The notes under the pieces: generated by a model
Seen by the model: the letters and a program-made list of their open reading frames with translations, nothing else
Told to the model about the DNA's origin: nothing
Database searches by the model: none
Position numbers and translations under genes: made by a program
NCBI RefSeq assembly: GCF_010727475.1
Contig: NZ_AP022567.1
Coordinates: 3,286,001-3,350,000, forward strand
Origin: Mycolicibacterium mageritense
Lineage (GTDB): Bacteria; Actinomycetota; Actinomycetes; Mycobacteriales; Mycobacteriaceae
DNA: 64,000 nt
Direction: 5' to 3'
In this document: positions 8,284-19,413 of the stretch, piece by piece
Numbering within the stretch: the first letter of the stretch is position 1
Layout of the letters: each line of letters starts with the position of its first letter

Positions 8284-8958
8284 TCAGCGCGCGCGCCGTG
8301 CCAGCCGTTCACTGTCGGAGATCAGCACGCTCTTGCCCTCCAGCCGGATCCAGCCGCGGTGGGCGAAGTCGGCCAGCGCCTTGTTGACGGTTTCGCGTGA
8401 CGCGCCGACGAGCTGGGCGATCTCTTCCTGAGTCAGGTCGTGGGTGACCCGCAGCGCGCCGCCCTCCTGCGTGCCGAACCGCTGGGCCAGCTGCAGCAGC
8501 TGCTTGGCCACGCGACCGGGCACGTCGGTGAAGATCAGGTCGGCGAGGTTGTTGTTGGTGCGGCGGAGCCGGCGCGCGAGCACGCGCAGCAGCTGCTCGG
8601 CGATCTCGGGCCGGTCGGCGATCCACGCCCGCAGCGCGTCGCGGTCCATCGACACCGCACGCACCTCGGTGATGGTGGTGGCGCTCGACGTCCGCGGTCC
8701 CGGATCGAAGATCGAAAGCTCACCGAACATGTCCGACGGACCCATGATGGTGAGCAGGTTCTCGCGGCCGTCCGGCGAGCGGCGGCCGATCTTCACCTTG
8801 CCGGAGATGATGATGTACAGCCGATCGCCCGGCTCGCCTTCGGCGAACACGGTGTGTCCGCGCGGGAAGTCGACGGGCTGCAACTGCTTGGTCAACGCCG
8901 ATACGGCGGTGGGTTCGACTCCCTGGAAGATTCCGGCCCTGGCCAGGATCTCGTCCAC
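8284..8958 (-). CDS. crp: cAMP receptor protein CRP (Rv3676 ortholog)
   Basis: 224 residues. The N-terminal cyclic-nucleotide-binding domain contains FAEGEPGDRLYIIISGKVKI, the phosphate cassette region GELSIFDPGPRTSSAT and a dimerisation helix. The C-terminal winged helix contains HDLTQEEIAQLVGASRETVN, the recognition helix of the CRP/FNR family. It is the global cAMP-responsive regulator of mycobacteria, controlling among others respiration and resuscitation genes. ATG start at 8958. The upstream region contains TGTGA half-site-like sequence near 8990 that could allow autoregulation, but no full palindrome was seen. An adenylate cyclase gene lies in the same window at 61.5 kb. Confidence 0.95.
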   Translation of the reverse strand: MDEILARAGIFQGVEPTAVSALTKQLQPVDFPRGHTVFAEGEPGDRLYIIISGKVKIGRRSPDGRENLLTIMGPSDMFGELSIFDPGPRTSSATTITEVRAVSMDRDALRAWIADRPEIAEQLLRVLARRLRRTNNNLADLIFTDVPGRVAKQLLQLAQRFGTQEGGALRVTHDLTQEEIAQLVGASRETVNKALADFAHRGWIRLEGKSVLISDSERLARRAR

Positions 8959-9046
8959 GTTGCCCCTCTTAAGCTGGTGGGTGGTGTGATCTCTAACTGA
9001 TAATCGTGATCATTCTAGAGGTACGCGGTTTCGCGACTAGCCCACG

Positions 9047-9346
9047 CTACACACGATTGGCATATCGAGTCTCCTGAAATTCAGGATTTGGGTGGCATGA
9101 GGTCTGCAATCGCGTTGGCAAACGCTCGACATTGAGGTCGCCGAGTGCGGTCTCGATCGCGACGTGTCGTTGCCGCAGCCGTCGCTGCAGGCCGTCCATG
9201 GTCTCGCGGGTATCGGCGCGCGCCGGATGCGCTGCCGGGCCGGACACGGGGCCGGATTCGCGGGCAAGCCACGCCTCGAGGCGGTCGAGCCCAAATGCCG
9301 CCAGCATCAGCAACCCCGGGATGAGCGCCACCAGCAACCACGACAC
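9047..9346 (-). CDS. Small single-span membrane protein (Rv3675-like)
   Basis: 99 residues with a GTG start; the first 20 residues (VSWLLVALIPGLLMLAAFGL) form one hydrophobic segment followed by a charged, alpha-helical cytoplasmic part (MDGLQRRLRQRHVAIETAL). Length and topology match the small membrane protein encoded next to crp in mycobacteria. Function is unknown. It is codirectional with crp, ending about 90 bp upstream of it, and divergent from nth. Confidence 0.7.
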   Translation of the reverse strand: MSWLLVALIPGLLMLAAFGLDRLEAWLARESGPVSGPAAHPARADTRETMDGLQRRLRQRHVAIETALGDLNVERLPTRLQTSCHPNPEFQETRYANRV

Positions 9347-9436
9347 AAGGGTGAAGTAAACACGCCGTAGGTCTCAGCGGGATCACGAAATCTCACCAGG
9401 TGTTCGACGGACCGATGTCACCATCCGCGCGGCGTC

Positions 9437-10240
9437 ATGTCGGGGGTTGTCAGTACGCTGACAGCCGTGTCAACCGGTGTCGCACCAACAGGCAAAACAG
9501 CCCGCGCCAAGAAGTGGGACACCGAAACGCACCTCGGTCTGGTGCGCCGCGCGCGCAGAATGAACCGCGAACTCGCGCAAGCATTTCCGCATGTCTATTG
9601 CGAGCTGGATTTCACCAATCCGCTCGAATTGGCGGTCGCGACCATTCTTTCCGCGCAGAGCACCGACAAGCGGGTCAATCTGACGACGCCCGCGCTGTTC
9701 GCGAAATACCGCACCGCACTCGACTACGCGCAGGCCGACCGCGCCGAGATGGAGGAGTTGATCCGTCCCACCGGCTTCTACCGGAACAAGACCACGTCGC
9801 TGATCCGGCTGGGGCAGGAGCTCGTCGCACGCTTCGACGGGGAGGTGCCCAAAACCCTCGACGAACTGGTGACGCTGCCCGGCATCGGCCGTAAGACCGC
9901 CAACGTCATCCTGGGCAACGCCTTCGACATCCCGGGCATCACGGTCGACACGCACTTCGGGCGCCTCGTGCGGCGCTGGCGCTGGACCGCCGAGGAGGAT
10001 CCGGTCAAGGTCGAGTTCGCGGTCGGTGAGCTCATCGAACGCAGCCAGTGGACTCTGCTCAGCCACCGCGTGATCTTTCACGGCCGCCGGGTCTGCCACG
10101 CACGCAAACCGGCCTGCGGCATCTGCGTGCTGGCCAAGGACTGCCCGTCGTTCGGCCTGGGGCCCACCGAGCCCGAGGTCGCCGCCGCCCTGGTCAAGGG
10201 CCCGGAGACCGAGCATCTGCTGGCCCTGGCCGGCCTGTAG
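9437..10240 (+). CDS. nth: Endonuclease III, DNA glycosylase/AP lyase
   Basis: Removes oxidised pyrimidines and cleaves abasic sites in base-excision repair. The helix-hairpin-helix LPGIGRKTANVIL contains the catalytic lysine, the catalytic aspartate is in ITVDTHFGR, and the C-terminal [4Fe-4S] cluster motif C-x6-C-x2-C-x5-C is present as CHARKPACGICVLAKDC. The core begins around KKWDTETHLGLVRRARRMNR, so a GTG at 9467 is as plausible as the ATG at 9437. First gene of a likely repair/redox operon with tlpA-like, Nudix and marP genes (gaps 3-11 bp). Confidence 0.95.
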   Translation: MSGVVSTLTAVSTGVAPTGKTARAKKWDTETHLGLVRRARRMNRELAQAFPHVYCELDFTNPLELAVATILSAQSTDKRVNLTTPALFAKYRTALDYAQADRAEMEELIRPTGFYRNKTTSLIRLGQELVARFDGEVPKTLDELVTLPGIGRKTANVILGNAFDIPGITVDTHFGRLVRRWRWTAEEDPVKVEFAVGELIERSQWTLLSHRVIFHGRRVCHARKPACGICVLAKDCPSFGLGPTEPEVAAALVKGPETEHLLALAGL

Positions 10241-10243
10241 GAC

Positions 10244-10888
10244 ATGAGCGTTTCGACCCGGTGGACCGTCGTGGTGCTCGTGGTCCTGGTGGCACTCGGC
10301 GCGGCGTTCTGGATGGAACTGCGTGACCAACCGGGCAGCACACCGGGGGCGGACACGCCCACCGCGCGCGATCACCGCGACGCCGACACCCCCGAGGCGC
10401 TGGCCGGCCCCCGCGCCAAAGCCGCTCTGCCGCCGTGTCCCGCACCCGGCGCAGGCGCGGGCCCCGAGGCGCTGCGGGGCATCACCCTGGAATGCGCGGC
10501 CGACGGCGCACCGGTCGACGTCGCCCGCGCGCTGGCCGGGCGTCCGGTGGTGCTCAACCTCTGGGCGTACTGGTGCGGGCCGTGCGCCGACGAGTTGCCC
10601 GCCATGGCCGAATACCAGCGGCGCAACCCCGGGGTGCTGGTGGTGACAGTGCACCAGGACGAGAACGAAACCGCCGCGCTGCTGCGCCTCGCCGAGCTCG
10701 GCGTACGCCTGCCGACGCTTCAGGACGGCCGCCGGTTGGTCGCCGCCGCACTACGCGTGCCCAACGTCATGCCTGCGACCGTGGTGCTGCGCGCGGACGG
10801 TAGCGTTGCCGAGATCCTGCCGCGACCATTCGCGACCGCGGACGAGATCGCCACGGCGGTCGACGCGAAGATTCGGCCCGACAGATAG
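10244..10888 (+). CDS. Membrane-anchored TlpA-type thioredoxin (Rv3673c ortholog)
   Basis: 214 residues. An N-terminal membrane anchor (VVVLVVLVALGAAFWM) is followed by a thioredoxin fold with the active site WCGPC in LWAYWCGPCADELPAM near residue 112. The domain should be outside the cytoplasmic membrane, acting as a thiol-disulfide oxidoreductase. Two extra cysteines (PPCPAPG and TLECAAD) lie between anchor and fold and might form a structural disulfide. Three bases separate it from nth. Confidence 0.9.
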   Translation: MSVSTRWTVVVLVVLVALGAAFWMELRDQPGSTPGADTPTARDHRDADTPEALAGPRAKAALPPCPAPGAGAGPEALRGITLECAADGAPVDVARALAGRPVVLNLWAYWCGPCADELPAMAEYQRRNPGVLVVTVHQDENETAALLRLAELGVRLPTLQDGRRLVAAALRVPNVMPATVVLRADGSVAEILPRPFATADEIATAVDAKIRPDR

Positions 10889-10899
10889 GAGCACCCGGG

Positions 10900-11676
10900 G
10901 TGAGTTCCACGCGCGACGGGCTGACTCCCGATGCCGCCCCGGCGTGGCTCAAGCCTTTGGTGGACAACGTCGCCGGGGTGCCCGACGCGTACCGCAGGCG
11001 CGTGCCACCCGATGTGCTGGCGGCGATCGTCGAGGCGAACGAGCAGGCCGCGCTGGCGGGCGCGCGACGCGACGCGGCCGTGCTGGTGTTGTTCTCGGGC
11101 CCCCCGGACGCCCCGGCCGGTGCGCTGCCCGACGACGCCGATCTGCTGGTCACGGTGCGAGCGTCGACCCTGCGCCACCACGCCGGTCAGGCCGCGTTTC
11201 CCGGCGGTGCCACCGATCCGGGTGACGACGGACCCGTGGGCACGGCGTTCCGGGAAGCCGTCGAGGAAACCGGGATCGACACCAGCCGGCTACACCCGCT
11301 GGCCACCCTGGAGCGGATGTTCATCCCGCCGTCGGGTTTTCACGTCGTGCCCGTCCTGGCGTACTCGCCCGACCCTGGACCGGTCGCGGTGGTCGACGAA
11401 TCCGAGACCGCGGTCGTCGCGCGGGTTCCAGTGCGCGCCTTCACCAATCCCGAGAACCGGCTCATGGTCTACCGCGAGGCCAACACCAGCCGGTTCGCGG
11501 GCCCGGCATTCCTGCTGAACGAGATGCTGGTGTGGGGGTTCACTGGTCAGGTCATCTCCGCGATGCTCGACGTGGCCGGCTGGGCGAAACCGTGGAACAC
11601 CGACAATGTCCGGGAACTCGACGAAGCAATGGCGCTCGTCGCGCGTCCGAACGGCTACGGTGAAGCCCAACATTGA
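10900..11676 (+). CDS. Nudix hydrolase, CoA pyrophosphatase type (Rv3672c ortholog)
   Basis: 258 residues, GTG start. The Nudix box begins GGATDPGDDGPVGTAF and continues into REAVEETGI, matching G-x5-E-x7-R-E-U-x-E-E-x-G-U except that D replaces the first E. The upstream segment LRHHAGQAAFPGG matches the LLTxRSxxLRxHxGQVxFPGG-type signature of CoA pyrophosphatases. It likely hydrolyses CoA or its derivatives to 4'-phosphopantetheine and 3',5'-ADP. Eleven bases separate it from the thioredoxin gene. Confidence 0.9.
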   Translation: MSSTRDGLTPDAAPAWLKPLVDNVAGVPDAYRRRVPPDVLAAIVEANEQAALAGARRDAAVLVLFSGPPDAPAGALPDDADLLVTVRASTLRHHAGQAAFPGGATDPGDDGPVGTAFREAVEETGIDTSRLHPLATLERMFIPPSGFHVVPVLAYSPDPGPVAVVDESETAVVARVPVRAFTNPENRLMVYREANTSRFAGPAFLLNEMLVWGFTGQVISAMLDVAGWAKPWNTDNVRELDEAMALVARPNGYGEAQH

Positions 11677-11687
11677 AGTGGAATTGA

Positions 11688-12875
11688 ATGACACCTTCGC
11701 TCTGGCTTGATCTGGCCGTCATCGGCATCGCCTTCGTTGCCGCCATCTCCGGGTGGCGCTCGGGGGCGCTCGGCTCCCTGCTGTCCTTCATCGGCGTCGT
11801 GCTGGGCGCGGTCGCCGGCGTGCTGCTGTCGCCGCACGTGGTCACCCACATCGACGGGCCCCGCACCAAGCTGTTCGCGGCGCTGTTCTTGATCCTCGCA
11901 CTGGTCGTGGTCGGTGAGATCGCGGGCGTCGTGCTGGGCCGCGCGGTGCGCGGCGCGATCCGCAACCGCGGCCTGCGCCTGATCGACTCGGCGGTGGGCG
12001 TCGCACTGCAGCTGGTCGCGGTGCTGGTGGCGTCCTGGTTGTTGGCGACGCCGTTGACCTCGTCGGACCAGCCGAACCTGGCCGCCGCCGTCAAGGGGTC
12101 GCGTGTGCTGTCGGAGGTCGACAAGGTCGCGCCGCCGTGGCTCAAGTCGGTGCCGACGCGGCTGTCGAGCCTGCTGGACACCTCGGGCCTGCCCGACGTG
12201 CTGGAACCGTTCGGCCGCACCCCGATCGTCAACGTCGACGCCCCCGACGCCGCGCTGGCCAACGATGCCGTCGTCGGCATCACGCGACCCAGTGTCGTCA
12301 AGATCCGCGGTATCGCGCCCAGCTGCCAGAAAGTGCTCGAGGGCAGTGGCTTCGTGGTCGCGCCCAACCGGGTGATGTCCAACGCGCACGTCGTCGCCGG
12401 TGCGGACAGCGTCACGGTCGAGGCCGACGGGCAGACCTACGAAGCCGGTGTCGTGTCCTACGACCCGAATGCCGACATCTCGATCCTCGACGTGCCGAAT
12501 CTGCCGACTACGCCGCTGGTGTTCGCCGACGCGCCCGCGCCGCAGGGCACCGACGCGGTCGTGATGGGGTATCCGGGCGGCGGCGATTTCGTCGCGACCC
12601 CGGCGCGGGTCCGCGAGATCATCGAACTCAACGGGCCTGACATCTACCGCAAGACCACCGTGACCCGCGAGGTCTACACCGTGCGCGGCACGGTGCGGCA
12701 GGGCAATTCGGGTGGGCCGATGATCAACCGCAGCGGCAAGGTGCTCGGCGTGGTGTTCGGCGCGGCCGTCGACGACGCCGACACGGGCTTCGTGCTGACG
12801 GCCAAAGAGGTCGAGCGGCAGATGGCCAGGGTCGGCAACACCCAGCGGGTCGCCACCGGGACGTGCATCTCCTGA
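11688..12875 (+). CDS. marP: Membrane serine protease MarP (acid resistance)
   Basis: 395 residues. Four hydrophobic segments in the first 130 residues form a CvpA/colicin-V-like membrane domain; the rest is a periplasmic chymotrypsin-fold protease. Catalytic triad residues are visible: His in SNAHVVAGAD (about 234), Asp in NADISILDV (about 263), Ser in GNSGGPM (about 342). Two cysteines (APSCQKV and the C-terminal TGTCIS) fit the disulfide known in the M. tuberculosis enzyme. MarP is needed for intrabacterial pH homeostasis in acid by activating peptidoglycan hydrolysis. Eleven bases after the Nudix gene. Confidence 0.95.
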   Translation: MTPSLWLDLAVIGIAFVAAISGWRSGALGSLLSFIGVVLGAVAGVLLSPHVVTHIDGPRTKLFAALFLILALVVVGEIAGVVLGRAVRGAIRNRGLRLIDSAVGVALQLVAVLVASWLLATPLTSSDQPNLAAAVKGSRVLSEVDKVAPPWLKSVPTRLSSLLDTSGLPDVLEPFGRTPIVNVDAPDAALANDAVVGITRPSVVKIRGIAPSCQKVLEGSGFVVAPNRVMSNAHVVAGADSVTVEADGQTYEAGVVSYDPNADISILDVPNLPTTPLVFADAPAPQGTDAVVMGYPGGGDFVATPARVREIIELNGPDIYRKTTVTREVYTVRGTVRQGNSGGPMINRSGKVLGVVFGAAVDDADTGFVLTAKEVERQMARVGNTQRVATGTCIS

Positions 12876-12878
12876 CCG

Positions 12879-13811
12879 CTAGGCGTGGACCTGGGCGAAG
12901 TACCGGGTCAGCTGGGCGTTGACCTCCGCGGGCTGCTCCTCGTGCGCGAAATGGCCCGCGCCCGCCACGGATACGTAGCGGCCGTGCGGGGCATAGTGCT
13001 GCGTGCGGTACACCGGGTCGGCCAACACGTACGGATCCGCGTCGCCGCGCAGGTGCAGCACCGGGACGTGGATGGGCCGCTTCATGGACCGCATGAAGCG
13101 CCTGCCCTCGCCGCGTAACTGGCTGCGTACGGCCCAGCGCTGATACTCCAGGGCCGAATGCGCCGCGCCCGGAATCTGGATCGCCTGCCGAAGGTGCCCC
13201 ATGGTCTCGGCGAAGTCCTGCGTGGCCTGCCATTTCTCGCTCGAGCGGCTGCGCACCAGCCGCTCGAGTTCCGCGCCGTCGTGGCGGGTCAGCGCATGCT
13301 CGGGCCAGATCGGCAACTGATAGCGCAGCATCGGCGGCAGCAGCGCCCGGCCCTGGTCGCGGCGCGTGAGCGTGGACGCCCGCAGCGCGACCGGATGTGG
13401 CGAGCTGACCACCGCGATCGCGCGCACCACGCGAGGGTGCAGCACCGCGGTCGCCCAGCACACCAGACCACCGTCGGCGTGCCCGACCAGCGTCGCGGTC
13501 TTGTGCCCGAGCGCGCGCACCAGGCCGGCCGTGTCCCCGGCCAGGGTCCAGCCGTCGTAGCCCCGCGGCGGTTTGTCGGTGCCGCCGTACCCGCGCAGGT
13601 CCACCGCGACCACCCGGGCGTCCCGCAATCCGGTGAGCTGATGGCGCCACGACCACCAGAACGAGCCGAAGCCGTGCAGCAGGATGACCAGCGGCCGGTC
13701 GGGCTGCGAGCCCTCGCCTTCCACGACCTGGAACCGGATGCCGTTGGCGTGGACCTGTAGATGACGCCAGGGCCCGTCGATCCGTGTGACCGACGGATCA
13801 GGCGCGGGCAT
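12879..13811 (-). CDS. ephE: Alpha/beta hydrolase, EphE epoxide hydrolase-like
   Basis: 310 residues. Oxyanion motif HGFGSFWWSW near residue 49, and nucleophile elbow VGHADGGLV with an aspartate nucleophile, as in epoxide hydrolases and haloalkane dehalogenases. An acid residue (HLRGDADPYV) and a final histidine (GAGHFAHEEQP) complete the triad. Synteny matches M. tuberculosis ephE (Rv3670). The start codon overlaps the stop of the upstream membrane-protein gene (TAATG), so the two are coupled; it converges on marP. Confidence 0.88.
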   Translation of the reverse strand: MPAPDPSVTRIDGPWRHLQVHANGIRFQVVEGEGSQPDRPLVILLHGFGSFWWSWRHQLTGLRDARVVAVDLRGYGGTDKPPRGYDGWTLAGDTAGLVRALGHKTATLVGHADGGLVCWATAVLHPRVVRAIAVVSSPHPVALRASTLTRRDQGRALLPPMLRYQLPIWPEHALTRHDGAELERLVRSRSSEKWQATQDFAETMGHLRQAIQIPGAAHSALEYQRWAVRSQLRGEGRRFMRSMKRPIHVPVLHLRGDADPYVLADPVYRTQHYAPHGRYVSVAGAGHFAHEEQPAEVNAQLTRYFAQVHA

Positions 13812-14365
13812 TACCAGCCCGAAGGGTCAGCGGTGGGTTGCTTGGCCACCGCCGCGCCCGGTGCGGCGGCCTTGTCGTGCCCGGGGGTGAGCGCTTCGCG
13901 GGTTTCCTTGACCGACTCGATGGTTTGCCTCGGACCGCGGATGCGCCGCACCTTGAGGTACCCGAACAGGGCGAGCGCCACGGTCGTCAGCACCATGACC
14001 CCGAACACGATCAGGAACGCGACCCAGCGCCACAGCCACGTGTCGAGCAGCTCGGCCACGAAGAAGAAGAAAAAGAACGTCGAGTAGAACAGCACGACCA
14101 GGGCGGCGATGAAGAACACGCTGCCGGTCAGGCCCTTCTTGACGTCGCGGGTGATCTCGGCCTTTGCCAGCTCGACTTCGGCGCGCACCAGGGTCGACAT
14201 CTGCGCGGTGGCGTCCTTGACCAGGTCACCGATGGACGGGTCGGGCTTGGGCGCGTTCGGATCCACCAGCGGAATCGATGTCACCGTTGCTGGTACGCCG
14301 TTCTTGCGGTCGCCAATGCTCACGGACACCGTCCTCCCCGAATCAGATTGGGTTTCGGCGTTCAT
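13811..14365 (-). CDS. Membrane protein, phage-holin-3-like fold (Rv3669 ortholog)
   Basis: 184 residues. After a polar N-terminal third, two long hydrophobic segments follow: GSVFFIAALVVLFYSTFFFF and a second beginning RWVAFLIVFGVMVLTTVALA, then a basic tail (KVRRIRGPRQ). The pattern DLVKDATAQMSTLVRAEVEL plus two spans is typical of actinobacterial proteins annotated as phage holin family (Actino-Holin_YqjE-like). Function is unknown; a membrane structural role is likely. Cotranscribed with ephE. Confidence 0.8.
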   Translation of the reverse strand: MNAETQSDSGRTVSVSIGDRKNGVPATVTSIPLVDPNAPKPDPSIGDLVKDATAQMSTLVRAEVELAKAEITRDVKKGLTGSVFFIAALVVLFYSTFFFFFFVAELLDTWLWRWVAFLIVFGVMVLTTVALALFGYLKVRRIRGPRQTIESVKETREALTPGHDKAAAPGAAVAKQPTADPSGW

Positions 14366-14472
14366 GGTGCCATGCGACGCGCGGGCTCACGATCCCGGTC
14401 GGCATGTGTGCCCAAGTAGACTTCCGGTATTCCCTTGGCTTGCGCGGGTCGGGCGCGTCGATTGGAGGACTC

Positions 14473-15168
14473 TTGGCGACCAGACACCGCCGGCGACTTC
14501 TCGTGTTGGCACCGCTTCTTGCACTGGTCGCCCTGCTGACCCCGGTCGCCGCGCACGCCGACGGTCCGGTCGTGCTCGGCGGCGGTTCGGGCATCGTCGT
14601 CAACGGCGACACGTTCTGCACGTTGACCGCGATCGGTCATGACAACGCCGGCAGGCTGATCGGCTTCACGTCGGCACACTGCGGCGGCCCGGGCGCGGTG
14701 GTGGGCGCCGAAGGCGCCACCGACGCCGGGATCGTGGGCAAGATGGTCGCCGGCAACGATCTCCTGGACTACGCGGTGATCGAGTTCGACCCGCAGAAGG
14801 TCACGCCGACCAAGAACGTCAACGGCTTCGAGATCGACGGGCTCGGCCCGGACCCGGTCTTCGGCCAGGTCGCGTGCAAGCTCGGCCGCACCACCGGCTA
14901 CTCGTGCGGTGTGACCTGGGGGCCGGGCCAGGAGCCCGGCACGATCGTCAATCAGGTGTGCGGACAGCCCGGTGATTCCGGCGCGCCCGTAACCGTCAAC
15001 AACCTCCTGGTCGGCATGATCCACGGCGCGTACACAGAAGACCTGCCGACGTGTGTGGTGAAATTCGTGCCGCTGCACACCCCGGCCGTGACGATGTCGT
15101 TCAACACGCAGCTGGCAGACATCACCGCCAAGAACCGGCCCGGCACGGGATTCGTGCCGATCGCCTAG
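14473..15168 (+). CDS. Secreted trypsin-like serine protease (Rv3668c ortholog)
   Basis: 231 residues. TTG start at 14473 preceded by GGAGGA at a good distance; the mature protein starts after a signal peptide (RRRLLVLAPLLALVALLTPV, cleavage near AHA-DG). Triad residues: His in FTSAHCGGPG, Asp in LLDYAVIEF, Ser in QPGDSGAPVT. Paired cysteines around the His and Ser loops fit an extracellular S1 protease. It faces terminator sequence downstream and converges on acs. Upstream it is divergent from the holin-like gene, about 107 bp between starts. Confidence 0.88.
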   Translation: MATRHRRRLLVLAPLLALVALLTPVAAHADGPVVLGGGSGIVVNGDTFCTLTAIGHDNAGRLIGFTSAHCGGPGAVVGAEGATDAGIVGKMVAGNDLLDYAVIEFDPQKVTPTKNVNGFEIDGLGPDPVFGQVACKLGRTTGYSCGVTWGPGQEPGTIVNQVCGQPGDSGAPVTVNNLLVGMIHGAYTEDLPTCVVKFVPLHTPAVTMSFNTQLADITAKNRPGTGFVPIA

Positions 15169-15175
15169 CTTCCCT

Positions 15176-15240
15176 CCCGCGGAACTGCATTCCCGGTCGT
15201 AAAACCCGGTCTTAAACGACCGGGAACGCAGTTCCGCGGG
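15176..15240. terminator. Long bidirectional hairpin between protease gene and acs
   Basis: Inverted repeat with 25-bp arms and one mismatch: the left arm starts CCCGCGGAACTGC and the right arm ends GCAGTTCCGCGGG, with a 15-bp loop containing a second small hairpin (aaacccggtcttaa). It lies between convergent stop codons, so it should terminate both transcripts. Confidence 0.8.
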
Positions 15241-15251
15241 GGAGCGGCGGA

Positions 15252-17213
<1,962 letters not shown>

Positions 17214-17339
17214 GTGTGTGAGCGTAGTCACCAAACGTTGCAGCCGCGTTGGGACGTCACAAGACGCCCGATGGGCGGTGGGCCAGCTGCGCTGAACGGT
17301 CGGATTTGTTGCGCTCAGCGGTCGACTACCGTAAGCCGG

Positions 17340-18077
17340 ATGACCGATCCACTTGCCCCTTTGCTCGATTTGCCAGGGGTGGCCGCAGCCTGCGACGAAG
17401 CGCGCGACGCGCTCGGCCGGGCGCACCGGCACAAGGTCAATCTGCGGGGCTGGCCCAAGACGGCAGCGGAGTCGGCGCTGCGCGGTGCACGGGCGTCCGC
17501 GGTGCTCGACGGCGGCTCGCTGCAGGTGCCTGCCGACGGTAAGCCCGATCCCGTGATGGCCGGCGCGATCCGGGTCGCCGAAGCCCTCGAAGGCGGTGCG
17601 ACGGCCCTGGTCGGCGTATGGCAGCGGGCCCCGCTGCAAGCGCTGGCACGGCTGCATTCACTGGCCGCCGCAGATCTCACCGATGACGAGCATCTCGGCC
17701 GGCCGCGCACCGATCCCGAGGTGGGGACGCGGTTGGCGCTGCTGACCGAGATTCTCACGGGCGGGTCGAAAGCACCCGCGCCGGTGCTGGCCGCGGTGGC
17801 GCACGGCGAGCTGCTCACGTTGGCGCCGTTCGGCTCGGCCGACGGGCTGGTGGCCCGCGCGGTGTCGCGGTTGATCACGATCTCCAGCGGCCTGGATCCG
17901 CACGGCCTCGGAGTGCCCGAGCTGCACTGGATGAAGCAGGCGGGCAACTACAAGGCCGCTGCCCGCGGGTTCGCGTCGGGAACGCCCGACGGCCTGACAG
18001 CGTGGCTTCTGCTCAGCTGTCAGGCCTTGCACGCCGGGGCGCGCGAGGCGCTGCAGATCGCGCAGGCCTCGGCCTAG
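17340..18077 (+). CDS. Conserved mycobacterial protein (Rv3662c ortholog)
   Basis: 245 residues starting MTDPLAPLLDLPGV. The segment HRHKVNLRGWPKTAAESALR with following ARASAVLDGGS resembles the N-terminal region of Fic-type proteins, but the Fic active-site motif HPFxxGNG is absent. It is sometimes annotated as an oxidoreductase without a visible nucleotide-binding motif, so no function is assigned. Divergent from acs (126 bp between starts) and convergent with the MFS gene, whose stop overlaps its own by four bases. Confidence 0.8.
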   Translation: MTDPLAPLLDLPGVAAACDEARDALGRAHRHKVNLRGWPKTAAESALRGARASAVLDGGSLQVPADGKPDPVMAGAIRVAEALEGGATALVGVWQRAPLQALARLHSLAAADLTDDEHLGRPRTDPEVGTRLALLTEILTGGSKAPAPVLAAVAHGELLTLAPFGSADGLVARAVSRLITISSGLDPHGLGVPELHWMKQAGNYKAAARGFASGTPDGLTAWLLLSCQALHAGAREALQIAQASA

Positions 18078-19408
18078 TCGGAGGCCTGGTCGGAGGCCGC
18101 GTCGGAGACCCGCTCCACGCGGCCCACGAGCAGCACGTAGCTCGCGATGCCGATCGCGGTGACCACCGTCATGTAGACGAAACCTGGCGCGAAACTGTCG
18201 TCGGTCACCAAGAGCCCGATGATGATCGGTGTGGCGATCGACGACAGGTTGCCGATGAAGTTGAACATGCCACCGGTGAGCCCGAGCAGCCGCTTGGGGG
18301 CCAGCGCCGACACCAGCGACCACGTGATCGAGGCCAGGCCGTTGCCGAAGAACGCGATCGACAGGAACACCACGACCATCGCGGTCGAGTCGGTGAAGTT
18401 CGCGCCGAGCATCGCCATGGTCAGCAGCAGCCCCGTGATGATCGGGCCCTTGCGCGCGGTACCCAGTGAAACACCGCGCCGCAGCAGGAAATCCGAGAAG
18501 ACGCCGGAGAACAGCACGCCGACGAGCGCCGCGATGAACGGCAGCGACGCCAGGAACCCCGTCTTGATGTAGTCCATGTCGCGGTATTCGACGAGATACG
18601 TCGGGAACCAGGTCAGGAAGAACCACAGCGTCGAGGTCAGGCAGAACTGGCCCAGGTAGATGCCCCACAACTTGCGCCTGCCGAGCACGGTCGCCACGTC
18701 GGCGCGCGTCACGGCGGCGCGTTGGGGGGCCGCTTCGACGACGTCCACGAGCCCGCCGCCACCGGCGATCAGCTCGATCTCCGCGTCGTTGGCCCGTGAC
18801 TCGCGCGGCTCCCGGTACAGCGAGTACCAGACCGCGGCCCAGAGCAGGCCGATCGCGCCCGTCACGATGAACACCCAGTGCCAGCTCAGCACCGACTGCA
18901 GCCACGACAGCACAGGCGTCAGCAGGGCCAGACCGATGAACTGGCCGGACGTGTAGAAGCCGATGACCGAGGCCCGTTCCCGCTCGGGGAACCACGCCGT
19001 CGCGACGCGGTTGTTGATCGGATAGGCCGGCGCCTCGAAGATCCCGACGAGCAGCCGCAGCGCGATCAGCGCGACGAACCCGCCGATGACGCCCATGAAC
19101 ACCGTGGCCAGCGACCACAGCGCGAGACACAGCGGGTACAGCACGCGCGGGCGGATGCGGTCGACGAGCCAGCCGCCGGGGATCTGCAGCGCGGCATATG
19201 TCCAGCCGAACGCCGACAGCAGCAGGCCCTGTTGTGCCTTGGACAGGTCCATCTCGTCGGCGATGGCCGGCATCGCGATCGACAGGTTGGCGCGGTCCAT
19301 GTAGTTGATCACCACCGTGACGAACAGCAGTACCGCGATGAGCCACCGGGCTCGCGACGCCTGGGTGGCCAGCCGCGGGCGGGTGGTCGCTGTGTTGTTC
19401 TGCGTCAT
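18074..19408 (-). CDS. MFS transporter, anion:cation symporter type (probable galactonate importer)
   Basis: 444 residues with 12 predicted spans. N-terminal NYMDRANLSIAMP and the loop WLVDRIRPR are typical of the ACS (hexuronate/galactonate/phthalate) MFS family. It is the last gene of a four-gene minus-strand unit with dgoD, dgoA and dgoK and should import D-galactonate or a close sugar acid with protons. Six bases follow the dgoD stop. Start at ATG 19408 (MTQNNTATTR). Confidence 0.87.
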   Translation of the reverse strand: MTQNNTATTRPRLATQASRARWLIAVLLFVTVVINYMDRANLSIAMPAIADEMDLSKAQQGLLLSAFGWTYAALQIPGGWLVDRIRPRVLYPLCLALWSLATVFMGVIGGFVALIALRLLVGIFEAPAYPINNRVATAWFPERERASVIGFYTSGQFIGLALLTPVLSWLQSVLSWHWVFIVTGAIGLLWAAVWYSLYREPRESRANDAEIELIAGGGGLVDVVEAAPQRAAVTRADVATVLGRRKLWGIYLGQFCLTSTLWFFLTWFPTYLVEYRDMDYIKTGFLASLPFIAALVGVLFSGVFSDFLLRRGVSLGTARKGPIITGLLLTMAMLGANFTDSTAMVVVFLSIAFFGNGLASITWSLVSALAPKRLLGLTGGMFNFIGNLSSIATPIIIGLLVTDDSFAPGFVYMTVVTAIGIASYVLLVGRVERVSDAASDQASD

Positions 19409-19413
19409 GTGCC